DNA of 64,000 nucleotides, from the NCBI RefSeq assembly GCF_017875235.1, contig NZ_JAGGMI010000001.1, forward strand, positions 62,001 to 126,000, given 5' to 3'. The stretch is from Asticcacaulis solisilvae (GTDB lineage: Bacteria > Pseudomonadota > Alphaproteobacteria > Caulobacterales > Caulobacteraceae). Each line of letters begins with the position of its first letter. Positions within the stretch are counted from its first letter, which is position 1. The translations under genes were made by a program, and so were the position numbers. The notes beneath the pieces were generated by a model. It was not told the DNA's origin, did not search any database, and saw only the letters and a program-made list of their open reading frames with translations. This document shows positions 8,444 through 17,297 of the stretch, piece by piece.

Positions 8444-9724
8444 CTACTCCCAGAACTCCGGCTTTTCGGGAATGCGGTTGAAGGCAATCTTGGCGCCAAC
8501 AAAGCCGTGCATCTTGGTGCGCGGACCGATGGTCACCGTGTCCTTGCCAAAGCGCTGGTTCAAACCGTCCAAAGCATTTAGCAACTTCATATGCCGGCCG
8601 TCCTCTCCGGCATCAGGCGTCCAGCCGAACAGGTCCGCTGGCCGGTCGGCCTCGACCATGTTCAGGCAGGTGACGACAACCTGTTTGATCCTCGGCGCGC
8701 GCAGCTGACGTACGCAGGTCTCCCACAACCCATCGGCCGCCTCGAGCAGCCGGAAACTGTCAGAAGTGACAGCGAAACGCGTCGAGGCCTCTGCCCGGCC
8801 ATCGTCATTCCGGACATAGAGGTGCAATCCGCCGCATTTGAACCCCATGCGCCGCAGCCGTGAGCCGCATTTGGCCGTCAATCTCCGCGCCACGCCGCGG
8901 GCGTGCTCGACCGGCCGCAATTCCTTCGCCAGGACATGCCCGTGGGTGATGCTGGCGCCCTTGGTCTCTATGTCCGGCGGATCGGTGCCGTGGATGGCGT
9001 ACCAGAAGTTCTCGCCCATGATCCCGCCCCAGACCTGGCGCATCCGCGAAGGGCTCATTTCCCATAGCTGACGGACCTCATGGATACCGACCTTGTTGAG
9101 TCGCTTCAGCATCGATGGCCCGATACCGGCAAAATCGTCAAGCTTGAGCGTCAGAAGCTCCCCCGGCAACTGATCCATACGCAGGACGGTCAGCCCCAAG
9201 GGCTTACGGATATCGGCGGCGGTCTTGGCCAGCAGACGCGACGGCGCGATGCCGACTGACGCCGTCAGGCATTCCCCGACATTTTCCAGAATGCGGCGCT
9301 GGATGCGGTGGCCGATGGCGGTCGCCGCCGCCTCGTGGCACTCAGGCCCCATAAGCTTGCAGGCGAACTCATCAATCGAGCAGACCCGGTCGATCGGGAT
9401 GACTTGGTCGATCTCGGCCAGGATGCGGTTATGGACATCGACATAGCGGTCGGGTCGTGCCTCGACAATACGCAAACCCGGAATGCGCGCCTTTGCGTCC
9501 AGCACCCTGGTGCCGGTTTTGACGCCGTAGGCCTTGGCCTGATAACTGGCGGCGATGGCCGAGGTGTAGTCCGACATGACCGGCACCACGATCGTCGGCC
9601 GGCCGCGCAAGCCCGGATTGTCCTGCTGTTCGACGCTCGCGAAGAACGAATTCATGTCGAGGTACAGCCAGCGTAACCGGCCGCCGTCCTCCCATTGCCG
9701 CTCTCTTGTGATGGCCTGTGTCAT
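8444..9724 (-). CDS. SOS-controlled Y-family DNA polymerase
   Basis: A 426-residue translesion polymerase of the DinB/UmuC superfamily. Catalytic acidic residues are present in YLDMNSFFASVE (near residue 22) and SIDEFACKL (near residue 118), so it should be active, unlike ImuB. A thumb region with FAGIGPSMLKRL (helix-hairpin-helix) and a little-finger domain follow. I start at 9724 rather than at the upstream in-frame ATG (9766) because the SOS operator overlaps that upstream start, and AGAAGG lies before 9724. Expression should rise after DNA damage. It is neither a standard dinB nor umuC by sequence. Confidence 0.88.
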   Translation of the reverse strand: MTQAITRERQWEDGGRLRWLYLDMNSFFASVEQQDNPGLRGRPTIVVPVMSDYTSAIAASYQAKAYGVKTGTRVLDAKARIPGLRIVEARPDRYVDVHNRILAEIDQVIPIDRVCSIDEFACKLMGPECHEAAATAIGHRIQRRILENVGECLTASVGIAPSRLLAKTAADIRKPLGLTVLRMDQLPGELLTLKLDDFAGIGPSMLKRLNKVGIHEVRQLWEMSPSRMRQVWGGIMGENFWYAIHGTDPPDIETKGASITHGHVLAKELRPVEHARGVARRLTAKCGSRLRRMGFKCGGLHLYVRNDDGRAEASTRFAVTSDSFRLLEAADGLWETCVRQLRAPRIKQVVVTCLNMVEADRPADLFGWTPDAGEDGRHMKLLNALDGLNQRFGKDTVTIGPRTKMHGFVGAKIAFNRIPEKPEFWE

Positions 9725-9749
9725 GTTCTCGCGCCTTCTGCCGCACCAA

Positions 9750-9764
9750 GAACGTAACAAGAAC
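9750..9764 (-). promoter_or_regulatory. LexA (SOS) operator
   Basis: On the minus strand GTTC, seven bases (TTGTTAC), GTTC: the exact alphaproteobacterial GTTC-N7-GTTC SOS box. It is centred about 33 bases before the chosen polymerase start. Confidence 0.88.
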
Positions 9765-9789
9765 ACATTTGCGCGTCAACCGGCGCGTC

Positions 9790-10215
9790 TTACCCGTTCT
9801 CACCCATATCCACCTCCCACACCACTGACTCGGCCGAACGCTCGGCCGGTCCATGGAAGACGGCTTCGACATTGTGCCCGTCCGGGTCGAGCAGAAAGGC
9901 GGCGTAGTAGTTAGAATGGTATTTGCGAAAGCCGGGCGCGCCGTTGTCGCGGCCACCGGCGGCCAGGCCTGCATCATAGAAGCGGTGTACGGTCTCCTTG
10001 TCGAAGGCCTGGAAGGCAAAGTGCCCCTTGGGGAGGTTCCCGCCCTTTGCGGGACTGACATAGACCTCGTCGAAAAAGAAGCCCTCATCACCCACCTCGA
10101 CTTCGATAGCCGGATTAACCGCCGCCAGCACGGCGCGATAAAATCGTTCGCTGGCAGCCATGTCATTGCTGTGAATTTCGACGTGATCGAGCAGACGCCC
10201 GCGATGAAACTGCAT
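9790..10215 (-). CDS. VOC-family (glyoxalase/bleomycin resistance-like) protein
   Basis: A 141-residue vicinal-oxygen-chelate fold protein. LLDHVEIHSNDMAASERFY at the N-terminus carries the first metal-ligand His, and YAAFLLDPDGHNVEAVFH near residue 115 is the typical end of the second beta-alpha-beta module. Metal-dependent lyases, dioxygenases and antibiotic-binding proteins share this fold, so the activity remains open. A strong AAGGAGG lies before the ATG. It stands alone behind the SOS-controlled polymerase, with its own promoter space at 10216-10386. Confidence 0.85.
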   Translation of the reverse strand: MQFHRGRLLDHVEIHSNDMAASERFYRAVLAAVNPAIEVEVGDEGFFFDEVYVSPAKGGNLPKGHFAFQAFDKETVHRFYDAGLAAGGRDNGAPGFRKYHSNYYAAFLLDPDGHNVEAVFHGPAERSAESVVWEVDMGENG

Positions 10216-10386
10216 GGTGACCTCCTTTGGATGGCGCGAAGGCTAATCACAGGCCTGCCATAAAAAGTCAGCATGAATGCACTTATAAATTCGCGCCGGC
10301 ACCTTAGCTATTTTTTATAAAATCAACACCTTGACGCCGCATTCCAGGCGCACCGTCATCAAAAATGCCATAAGAGGACGTCGCAA

Positions 10387-10938
10387 ATGAAATCCGCATG
10401 GATCATGGCGGCTTTCGTGCTGGCCTTGCCGGCCTGCGCCCAGCAAACGAGCTCCGCCCAACCCTTTTCCGTCGCCGTCACGGATGCCTCAGGCGGCCGC
10501 TTCACGCCCGCGCAGTATGCCTCAAGCCACGGCTGCACGGGCGAGAATCTTTCCCCCGCCATTGCCTGGCAAGGCGCGCCTGCCAATGCAAAGAGCTTTG
10601 CCGTCACCATCTTTGATCCGGATGCGCCTGGCGGCGGTTTCTGGCACTGGCTGGCCAGCGGTATCCCCGCGACGACCAAGGGGCTGGAGGCCGGGGTCAG
10701 CCACTCCCCCGCCCTGGCGGCCCTGGGCGTCAGCGAAGGCGTCAACGGCTTTGGCGCCTCCGGCTATGGCGGCCCCTGCCCGCCGCGGGGCCAGGATCAC
10801 CGCTATGTCGTTACCGTCTATGCCCTGGGCGTGGAGACCCTGCCCCTGCCGGCCACGGCGACACCGGCTGAACTGGAGGCGGCCATCCAGGCCAGCACCA
10901 TAGCCAAGGCGGAGACGACGATTCGCGCGGCGCGATAA
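10387..10938 (+). CDS. YbhB/YbcL-family PEBP-like exported protein
   Basis: A 183-residue phosphatidylethanolamine-binding-protein homologue (Raf kinase inhibitor-like). Both signature blocks are present: DPDAPGGGFWHW (from about residue 77) and GPCPPRGQDHRY (from about residue 128). The N-terminus is a signal sequence ending in LALPAC, which could be either a lipoprotein box or a normal cleavage site; Pro at -2 makes the lipobox imperfect. Bacterial members are periplasmic and of unclear function. GAGG precedes the start. Confidence 0.88.
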   Translation: MKSAWIMAAFVLALPACAQQTSSAQPFSVAVTDASGGRFTPAQYASSHGCTGENLSPAIAWQGAPANAKSFAVTIFDPDAPGGGFWHWLASGIPATTKGLEAGVSHSPALAALGVSEGVNGFGASGYGGPCPPRGQDHRYVVTVYALGVETLPLPATATPAELEAAIQASTIAKAETTIRAAR

Positions 10939-11010
10939 CAGTTTGGTGTGTCATGCTGCACCTGCGACAATTTCCCTTACTCTGAAAATCAAATCGGCTA
11001 TAAGCGGTAG

Positions 11011-12330
11011 ATGCCAGAGTTGAACACCCTCCCCAAGCCCGCCGATAGCGAAGTGGATGCCGGCGCGGCGTTGGACCTGCCGCCACGGCCGCCGGCGAGC
11101 GAGGAGGAACGCAACGAACGGACTTTTTTCCGGGCGCGGCTGCTACGCGAAATTCGCCATTTCATCTCCGACAACGGGCCACTGGCCGCGATGCTGGCGG
11201 TTGTCTTCGTCAACCTGATCGGCTTCGGTATCATCGTCCCATTGATGCCGTTCTTCGCCAATAGCCTGGATGCCCAGCCGTGGCAGGTGACGCTCATGTT
11301 CAGCGCCTACAGCCTCGGCCAGTTCTTCGCCGAACCCTATTTTGGCCGCCTGTCCGACCGCATTGGGCGAAAGCCGGTCCTGATCGTTACCACGGCTCTG
11401 TCGGTCGCCTTCTATGCAGCCCTCGCCTTTGCCCCCAATATATGGGCGGCCATCGCCATCCGCTTTTTCAGCGGCATCAGCTCCGGCAATATATCGACCA
11501 TCCAGTCCTATGTTTCCGACGTGTCGAAACCTGAACAGCGCGCGGCACGCATGAGCCTGATCGGCGCAGCCTTTTCGCTGGGCTTTATCGTCGGCCCCGC
11601 TGTCGGCGGCTTCGTTCCCGGCGACCAGTTCCGAGCGCCCCTTATGACGGCCGCGGTCCTGTCGGCTATCGCGTGCTTCGGCGTAATATTCTTCATTCGC
11701 GAAAGCCGGGAGCGCATCCAGACCGCGCCACCTCCAAACCTGGCAGTGACCGCGAAAGCGGTTTTCCGCGATCCGGTCATTGTTCGCGTCATCCTGGCGA
11801 CGCTTTGCTACATGGGCGCCTTCGCTGGCCTGGAATCGACCTTCGGCCTGTGGGCTCATGCCCAGTACGGCTGGGACAAGAAAGAGATTGGCGCGATTTT
11901 TCCGCTGATCGGCCTGACAGCCGGCATAATGCAAATCATCGTTATGCGCCCGCTGGTCCGGCGCTATGGAGAGACTAAGGTCTTGGCCGGCGGCCTGTTT
12001 TTGTTCGGCCTCAGCTTCACACTTCAGGCGCTCAACAGTTCGGAACTCCTGATCACCCCTATCGTCGTTCTGGGCACGATCGGCCAGTCGGTAATCTTTT
12101 CGTCGATCTGCGCCATCATTTCGCTGGCCACGCCGCCGGACAAGACCGGCGCGACACTGGGCCTCAACATGTCGACCGGCGCCATCGCGCGTATCTCGGG
12201 TCCAATGGTCGCGGGCGGCCTGTTTACTGCCTTCGGACCGGACGCGCCCCTGTGGATGGGCGCGGCGCTGACCATCCCGGCGGGACTGCTTGCATTGCAG
12301 TCCGGGCGCGTGCAAAAACGCGCCGCATGA
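11011..12330 (+). CDS. MFS transporter (DHA1/TCR-type efflux)
   Basis: A 439-residue major facilitator with a 50-residue charged cytoplasmic N-terminus and twelve hydrophobic segments. The loop 2-3 signature GRLSDRIGRKPVL (from about residue 112) and the antiporter-type motif GAAFSLGFIVGPAVGG in segment 5 place it among drug:H+ antiporters similar to tetracycline-resistance proteins. The substrate is not predictable. Its stop codon overlaps the start of the next gene (ATGA), so the two form a coupled pair. Confidence 0.88.
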   Translation: MPELNTLPKPADSEVDAGAALDLPPRPPASEEERNERTFFRARLLREIRHFISDNGPLAAMLAVVFVNLIGFGIIVPLMPFFANSLDAQPWQVTLMFSAYSLGQFFAEPYFGRLSDRIGRKPVLIVTTALSVAFYAALAFAPNIWAAIAIRFFSGISSGNISTIQSYVSDVSKPEQRAARMSLIGAAFSLGFIVGPAVGGFVPGDQFRAPLMTAAVLSAIACFGVIFFIRESRERIQTAPPPNLAVTAKAVFRDPVIVRVILATLCYMGAFAGLESTFGLWAHAQYGWDKKEIGAIFPLIGLTAGIMQIIVMRPLVRRYGETKVLAGGLFLFGLSFTLQALNSSELLITPIVVLGTIGQSVIFSSICAIISLATPPDKTGATLGLNMSTGAIARISGPMVAGGLFTAFGPDAPLWMGAALTIPAGLLALQSGRVQKRAA

Positions 12331-13001
12331 CCACGCCCTTCCAGCCGATCTGGCAACAGTTCCATCCCGACGCCGTGCCGGTGGGCCATACCCTGGCTGA
12401 TAACGGCACCTGGAACCTGACGCGCTTTCACCTCCTGCCCGGCGGCCGCGACGCGGCTTTGAGCCGGCCGGAATACCGTTCGCTGATCGAGCGCTTTAAC
12501 AAGGTGACGACCGAGGTTCTGGGCGACGGCGAGCCCTTCTGGCTGATCGTGCCCGACCGCCAGGCGCCGACCTGGGCGCGCGAAGCTCCCGATCCTGTCG
12601 AACGTGCGCGCTGGCGGCGCTTCCGCGCGCGCTATCGCCTCTTCTGGCAGTGGGACTTTTTCAGCGCGACCGACAATATTGTCTACAAGATCGAAGCGGC
12701 GCAGCACACCTGGCGGCCGCTGCATTTCGACCGGCTGTTTCTCGACATCTATAATGAAAAGCTGGCCGACATTATCCTGATGAACGCCAGGACCGGCGCG
12801 GTCGTGGCGCCCCATGTCGCCGGGCTCTTCGTCTCGCAGCCGACGCCGGCGGAGCTTATCCAGCTGATCAGCCGCTATTACGGCTGGCTGCCCGTGCCGG
12901 GGCAGGGCTTGCTGCGCTTCGATCCGGCGCAGATGAAGGATACGCGCTTCGAGCTGCCGAAATCCGCCGCCGCCGCGCTGCAGAAGTCGCTGGGGAATTA
13001 A
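12327..13001 (+). CDS. Conserved hypothetical protein coupled to MFS transporter
   Basis: A 224-residue soluble protein without signal peptide or membrane segment, rich in Trp, Arg and Tyr. The ATG overlaps the transporter stop (ATGA), which decides the start. A weak resemblance to DUF3885 proteins is seen in the layout 'FWLIVPD ... FDRLFLDIYNEKLADIIL', but I would not rely on it. Translational coupling suggests that it works with the exporter or that both belong to one small operon. The gene ends just before a large hairpin shared with the convergent gene. Confidence 0.6.
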   Translation: MTTPFQPIWQQFHPDAVPVGHTLADNGTWNLTRFHLLPGGRDAALSRPEYRSLIERFNKVTTEVLGDGEPFWLIVPDRQAPTWAREAPDPVERARWRRFRARYRLFWQWDFFSATDNIVYKIEAAQHTWRPLHFDRLFLDIYNEKLADIILMNARTGAVVAPHVAGLFVSQPTPAELIQLISRYYGWLPVPGQGLLRFDPAQMKDTRFELPKSAAAALQKSLGN

Positions 13002-13003
13002 CA

Positions 13004-13042
13004 TTCTGCCTCCCCAAATCCAATAGATTTGGGGACGCAGAA
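13004..13042. repeat. Intergenic hairpin, single unit of palindromic family 1
   Basis: Arms 13004-13020 and 13026-13042 pair around a five-base loop (caata) with one mismatch; the core is CCCCAAATC / GATTTGGGG. The same core occurs twice in the doublet at 29991-30194. It lies between two convergent genes and may act as a bidirectional transcription barrier, though no U-run follows. Confidence 0.85.
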
Positions 13043-13062
13043 TGAGCTGCAAAGCTGCGAGC

Positions 13063-14265
13063 TTACAGCTTCAGCCTGATCCCCACCTTGCTCAAGCCAC
13101 CGGCGATCCACACGCAGATCAACGCAAAGCCCAGCGCCTTAACCAGCCCTATGCTGCCAGTAAGCAGGGTCTCCGGCAAGCCAAGGCCGAACGCCACGAA
13201 GGCGGCATAGGCGAAGTACGGGATCAGGTAGCTTAGCAGCGTATCGGTTCCGGCGGGTTTGACGACCGCAAACCAGCGCGCCTGCTTCGCGACATCGGCA
13301 ATCCAGTAGATCACAATAAAGGCGGTCAGCGTCAAAGCGCTGCACAGGAACAGCCAGGCGGGCGTCGCCCCCAGCTTCGACAGCCCCCAGGCCGGACGCG
13401 TCAGGGCGTAAAGCACAATCAGCGCAACGACGATGCCTGCGAAGACCAGGGTCATGCGGACATTCTCGCCCTTGGGTTGCCAGATCTGGAACAGCCGGCC
13501 GATGACCACGCCGCCCATGACCAGGGCCGTCAGGGTACCGCCGATCAGCGGTTCGGGAATAAAGTGCAGCGGCTCCGGCACAAGCCGGGCGGCCCAGGCC
13601 AGACTTACGCCTGCAAAGAGCAGCCACCCTGCCACCAACCCGGCAGGGTGGCTGCGCGCCAGCACCGTCACCAGTGCCGCGCCGAGATAGGCCCAGCCTA
13701 TCAACCCTAAAATGCCCCACCACTGCGGCCCGAAGAGGACATCTCCGTCTCCGCCACGATACACAAACGCCATAATCGCCAAAGCGACGACGCCCACGAG
13801 TTTTATGCCCCGCTGCAGCCAGATCGACATCGATTTCGGATAGCTGTTCCAGACCAGGATAAAGGCCAGGCAGCTCAAGGCATTCCACGCGCCGCGCGAC
13901 AGGCCGGTCGCGTCGCCATTGATCGTCTCGCCATTGACCAGGAAGACGCCCATGACCAGAAGCGCCAGCGACCGGCCGAGCACGTGCAGGATCAGCTTGC
14001 CCGTGCCATCGCCCTTGCGCCGCCGGGCCTCGACGGCGAACGGCAGCGAGAGGCCGACGATGAACAGGAAGGCCGGAAAGACCGAATCCGCGAGGCCCAT
14101 GCCGTCGACGCCGACTTCAACATGGCCCAGCCATGCCGGTATGTCCTTGAGCGACCACAGATCGTTGACGAAGATCATCAGCACCATGGTCAGGGCCCGA
14201 AGGATGTCGATAGCGCCGACTCGCGCCGGGGCTTCTGTGATTGGTGTGGATTCGGTATTGCTCAT
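13063..14265 (-). CDS. Multi-TM acyltransferase-like protein (heparan-alpha-glucosaminide N-acetyltransferase/DUF5009-like)
   Basis: A 400-residue inner-membrane protein with about ten hydrophobic segments. The N-terminal RVGAIDILRALTMVLMIFVN motif, followed by a W-rich loop and DSVFPAFLFIVGLSLPFA, is typical of the transmembrane acyltransferase group related to lysosomal HGSNAT. Members are thought to move acetyl groups from cytoplasmic acetyl-CoA to extracytoplasmic sugars. The start at 14265 (MSNTEST) is chosen because the upstream in-frame sequence is charged and lacks family similarity. It is divergent from rpmI. The substrate is unknown. Confidence 0.75.
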   Translation of the reverse strand: MSNTESTPITEAPARVGAIDILRALTMVLMIFVNDLWSLKDIPAWLGHVEVGVDGMGLADSVFPAFLFIVGLSLPFAVEARRRKGDGTGKLILHVLGRSLALLVMGVFLVNGETINGDATGLSRGAWNALSCLAFILVWNSYPKSMSIWLQRGIKLVGVVALAIMAFVYRGGDGDVLFGPQWWGILGLIGWAYLGAALVTVLARSHPAGLVAGWLLFAGVSLAWAARLVPEPLHFIPEPLIGGTLTALVMGGVVIGRLFQIWQPKGENVRMTLVFAGIVVALIVLYALTRPAWGLSKLGATPAWLFLCSALTLTAFIVIYWIADVAKQARWFAVVKPAGTDTLLSYLIPYFAYAAFVAFGLGLPETLLTGSIGLVKALGFALICVWIAGGLSKVGIRLKL

Positions 14266-14442
14266 GACATAACCAATAACCCGGATTTTCGATTTGTCGA
14301 ATCCGCACCGCATTCGGATTCGCACTTGCCACCCAAACGCTTTTCCTGTATCAGCCGCCGTTCTCATAACCGGCCGGGCCCATGACATGCCTTGGCGGGT
14401 TTCGCTCTATATAGAGGACGGTCCGACAAGGGCCGCAGGAAA

Positions 14443-14640
14443 ATGTCAAAACTGAAGACCAAGTCGGGCGCCAAGAAGCGCTTCCGCATTACTGCCTCTG
14501 GCAAGGTGAAGGCCGGCGTCGCCGGTAAGCGTCACCGTTTGATCTCGCACAACGCCAAGTACATCCGTACGAACCGCGGCACCGTGGTTCTGTCGGATGC
14601 CGACGCGAAGAAGATCAAATCCTACATGCCGTACGCGTAA
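14443..14640 (+). CDS. rpmI: 50S ribosomal protein bL35
   Basis: A 65-residue basic protein with the bL35 pattern [19 protein letters not shown] and a C-terminal [11 protein letters not shown] segment. An AGGA lies four bases before the ATG. It is followed after 14 bases by rplT; the pair forms the usual rpmI-rplT operon. In this genome infC is 8 kb upstream, so the classical infC-rpmI-rplT operon is split and the ribosomal pair must have its own promoter; a CTATATAG at 14407-14414 may be its -10 region. Confidence 0.97.
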   Translation: MSKLKTKSGAKKRFRITASGKVKAGVAGKRHRLISHNAKYIRTNRGTVVLSDADAKKIKSYMPYA

Positions 14641-14654
14641 GGGAGCACTGACAC

Positions 14655-15014
14655 ATGGCCCGCGTTAAAAGAGGCGTAACCAGCCACGCCAAGCACAAGA
14701 AGGTCCTGAAGCTCGCCAAGGGTTTCTATGGCCGCCGCAAGAATACCATCCGCACCGCGAAGGCGGCCGTCGACAAGGCCGGCCAATACGCCTATCGCGA
14801 CCGCCGCAACAAGAAGCGCAATTTCCGCAGCCTGTGGATCCAGCGCATCAACGCTGCCGCGCGTCTGGAAGGTTTCACCTACTCGCAGTTCATCCACGGC
14901 CTGAACGTGGCTGGCATCGACATGGACCGCAAGGTCCTGTCCGACGTCGCCATGAACGATGCCGCTGGCTTCAGCGCCATCGCCGCCAAGGTCCGTACGG
15001 CCCTGGCTGCCTAA
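14655..15014 (+). CDS. rplT: 50S ribosomal protein bL20
   Basis: A 119-residue basic protein, usual length for bL20, an early assembly protein of the large subunit. Recognisable are [19 protein letters not shown] at the N-terminus, [14 protein letters not shown], and the C-terminal globular part with [19 protein letters not shown] lies before the ATG. It is the second gene of the operon with rpmI and ends at a strong terminator. In Escherichia coli L20 represses its own operon by binding the leader; no matching structure was identified here. Confidence 0.97.
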   Translation: MARVKRGVTSHAKHKKVLKLAKGFYGRRKNTIRTAKAAVDKAGQYAYRDRRNKKRNFRSLWIQRINAAARLEGFTYSQFIHGLNVAGIDMDRKVLSDVAMNDAAGFSAIAAKVRTALAA

Positions 15015-15037
15015 TTCCGCAGGGAATTGAAGATATG

Positions 15038-15069
15038 AGCCCCGCTGCGGAAACGCAGCGGGGCTTTTT
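15038..15069 (+). terminator. Rho-independent terminator of rpmI-rplT
   Basis: A twelve-base-pair GC-rich stem (15038-15049 with 15054-15065) closed by a GAAA tetraloop and followed by TTTT. Confidence 0.92.
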
Positions 15070-15130
15070 CGTTGCCGTAAAACTGTTAAACAGGGCGAGT
15101 AGAGAGTGAGTTCCACCAGGGGAATCTCGC

Positions 15131-17230
15131 ATGACCAGCCGCCGCCAGTTCCTGAGCGCCGCCCTCGCCGCTTCGCTCGGCGCACTTCCGCCGGCCATTG
15201 CCAGGGCGCTCGACATCCCCGCCCGCGTCCGCACTGGCACCATCAAGGATGTCGAGCACGTCGTCATCCTGATGCAGGAAAACCGCAGCTTCGACCACTA
15301 TTTCGGCACGATGAACGGCGTGCAGGGCTTCGGCGACCGCTTCGCCATTCCCGCGCCCGACACGAAAACCAATAAAGGCCGCACTGTCTTTGCCCAGCCG
15401 CGCGAGGACAAGCCGGAAACTCTGATCGCGCCCTTCTATCTCAACACAGCCGAAGACTTCCGCCTGATGCGCGTCGAAGGCACGCCGCACAACATGGCGA
15501 ACGCCCAGGACGCCTGGGACCTTGGCCGCATGGGCCGCTGGCCAGACGCCAAGCACAACCATTCGATGGCCTATTTCAGCCGCGTCGACATGCCGTTCCA
15601 GTACGCCCTGGCCGAGGCCTTTACCCTTTGCGACGCCTACTTCTGCTCCATGCATTCGGGCACCAATCCGAACCGCACCTTCCACTGGACCGGCACAAAT
15701 GTCGGTCCAAACGGTCCGGTGACGAACAACGACTATGACAATCTGGGCGCTGATCCAAAGGGGCACGGCGGCTACGACTGGACGACCTACCCCGAGCGCC
15801 TGAGCGCCGCCGGCATCAACTGGCAGGTCTATCAGGACATGAAGGACAACTTCACCGACAACCCTTTAGCCGGTTTCAAGACCTACCGCGCCGCCGACAA
15901 GGCGACGTCGGAAAAGTTGATGGACCTGGCGCGGCGCTCGATCCGTACGCGCGACCTCGACAAGCTGAAAGAAGACGTGCTGGCCAACAGGCTGCCGCAG
16001 GTGTCGTGGATCGTCGGCACGGCGGAAGGTTCCGAGCACCCTTCGACCTCGTCGCCGGCGCAAGGCGCCGACTATACCGCCCGCGTGCTAGACGCCCTGA
16101 CCAGCAATCCCGAGGTCTGGGCCAAGACGGTCTTCCTGATCAATTTCGACGAAAACGACGGCTATTTCGACCACGTGCCACCGCCGGCCCCGCCGTCAAT
16201 CGGCGCGGACGGCAAGCAACTGGGCTTTGCCGAAGGCGCCGAGGCCGAATACCACCAGGGCGACGACAAGTACGGGAACCGCCCTTATGGCCTGGGCCCG
16301 CGCGTGCCGATGTACGCCATTTCGCCCTGGTCGAAAGGGGGCTATGTCGCCTCCGAAGTCTTCGACCACACCTCGGTCATCCGCTTCCTGGAGAGGCGCT
16401 TCGGCGTGCAGGAGCCGAATATCTCAGCGTGGCGGCGCGCCGTCTGCGGCGACCTGACCTCGTGCTTCGATTTCAAGACGCCGAACGACCAACCCTTCTT
16501 TGCGCACATACCCAAGACCGCCGAACTGGCCGAAAAGGCGCGCAAGCTTGGCGGCGAAACCAAGCCGAGAACGCCCGACACCCTGGTCGCGCCGGTCCAG
16601 GAAAAAGGCCAGCGGCCACGCCGCGCGACGCCTTACGATCTTGGAGCGCATCTCGGCTGGGACCACATCGAAGTCTTCCGTTATATCCAGTTCGACAATC
16701 GCAGTTCTGATCGCGCCACCGTCTTCCACCTCTATAACGGCCTCGACCTGACGCAACCGCCGCTGCGCTTTACGCTTGCCCCCGGCCAAAGCCGTAACTA
16801 CGCTCCGGTCGCGGACATGAAGCTGAAGACCTACGGCGAAGCTGCCAGCAAGGGTTACGACTGGCGGGTCATCGGTCCAAACGGCTTTTTCCGTCATTTC
16901 GTGGGTGAGGTCTACGAAATCGACGCCTGGCTGAAGGGCGCGCAACTGCGCCTCGGCAATCCGTCGTTCAAGGCGCCACAGAAGATCACGCTCACCGATC
17001 ATTACGGCGGCCGCGAACAGGTCTTCTACATGGCGCCGCAGCCACCGCACAAAGACGGCCACATGACGGTTTATGAGACAGTGACGCTCGACCTGGGCGC
17101 GACGTCGGGCTGGTATGACGTGACGCTCAAGGGCGATGGTTTCCATCAACGCCTGGCCGGCCACGTCGAAAACGGCCAGCCATCCCTGTCCGACCCACTG
17201 GCCTTCGGCCCGGCGCCGCTCAAACTCTGA
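15131..17230 (+). CDS. Phosphocholine-specific phospholipase C, Tat-exported
   Basis: A 699-residue enzyme of the non-hemolytic/hemolytic PLC family (PlcN/PlcH type) that releases phosphocholine from phosphatidylcholine or sphingomyelin. It begins with a twin-arginine signal (SRRQFLSAALAAS). The phosphoesterase domain opens with HVVILMQENRSFDHYFG (about residue 39) and contains NFDENDGYFDHVPPP. Two C-terminal DUF756 domains follow from about residue 500. The length is usual. It stands alone between rplT and pheS. It may serve phosphate or choline scavenging or membrane-lipid turnover; which lipid is cleaved cannot be told. Confidence 0.93.
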   Translation: MTSRRQFLSAALAASLGALPPAIARALDIPARVRTGTIKDVEHVVILMQENRSFDHYFGTMNGVQGFGDRFAIPAPDTKTNKGRTVFAQPREDKPETLIAPFYLNTAEDFRLMRVEGTPHNMANAQDAWDLGRMGRWPDAKHNHSMAYFSRVDMPFQYALAEAFTLCDAYFCSMHSGTNPNRTFHWTGTNVGPNGPVTNNDYDNLGADPKGHGGYDWTTYPERLSAAGINWQVYQDMKDNFTDNPLAGFKTYRAADKATSEKLMDLARRSIRTRDLDKLKEDVLANRLPQVSWIVGTAEGSEHPSTSSPAQGADYTARVLDALTSNPEVWAKTVFLINFDENDGYFDHVPPPAPPSIGADGKQLGFAEGAEAEYHQGDDKYGNRPYGLGPRVPMYAISPWSKGGYVASEVFDHTSVIRFLERRFGVQEPNISAWRRAVCGDLTSCFDFKTPNDQPFFAHIPKTAELAEKARKLGGETKPRTPDTLVAPVQEKGQRPRRATPYDLGAHLGWDHIEVFRYIQFDNRSSDRATVFHLYNGLDLTQPPLRFTLAPGQSRNYAPVADMKLKTYGEAASKGYDWRVIGPNGFFRHFVGEVYEIDAWLKGAQLRLGNPSFKAPQKITLTDHYGGREQVFYMAPQPPHKDGHMTVYETVTLDLGATSGWYDVTLKGDGFHQRLAGHVENGQPSLSDPLAFGPAPLKL

Positions 17231-17297
17231 CACACTTTGCCCTTTATCCGCCGGTCGCTTTAGCCTAAATGAGCGCACTCACCTTTGAAGTGCCATC

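Noticed and set aside
11143-12315. Long minus-strand frame opposite the MFS transporter
   Set aside because: Composition (Arg, Gln, Asp, Gly) and exact overlap with the transporter show it to be a shadow frame.
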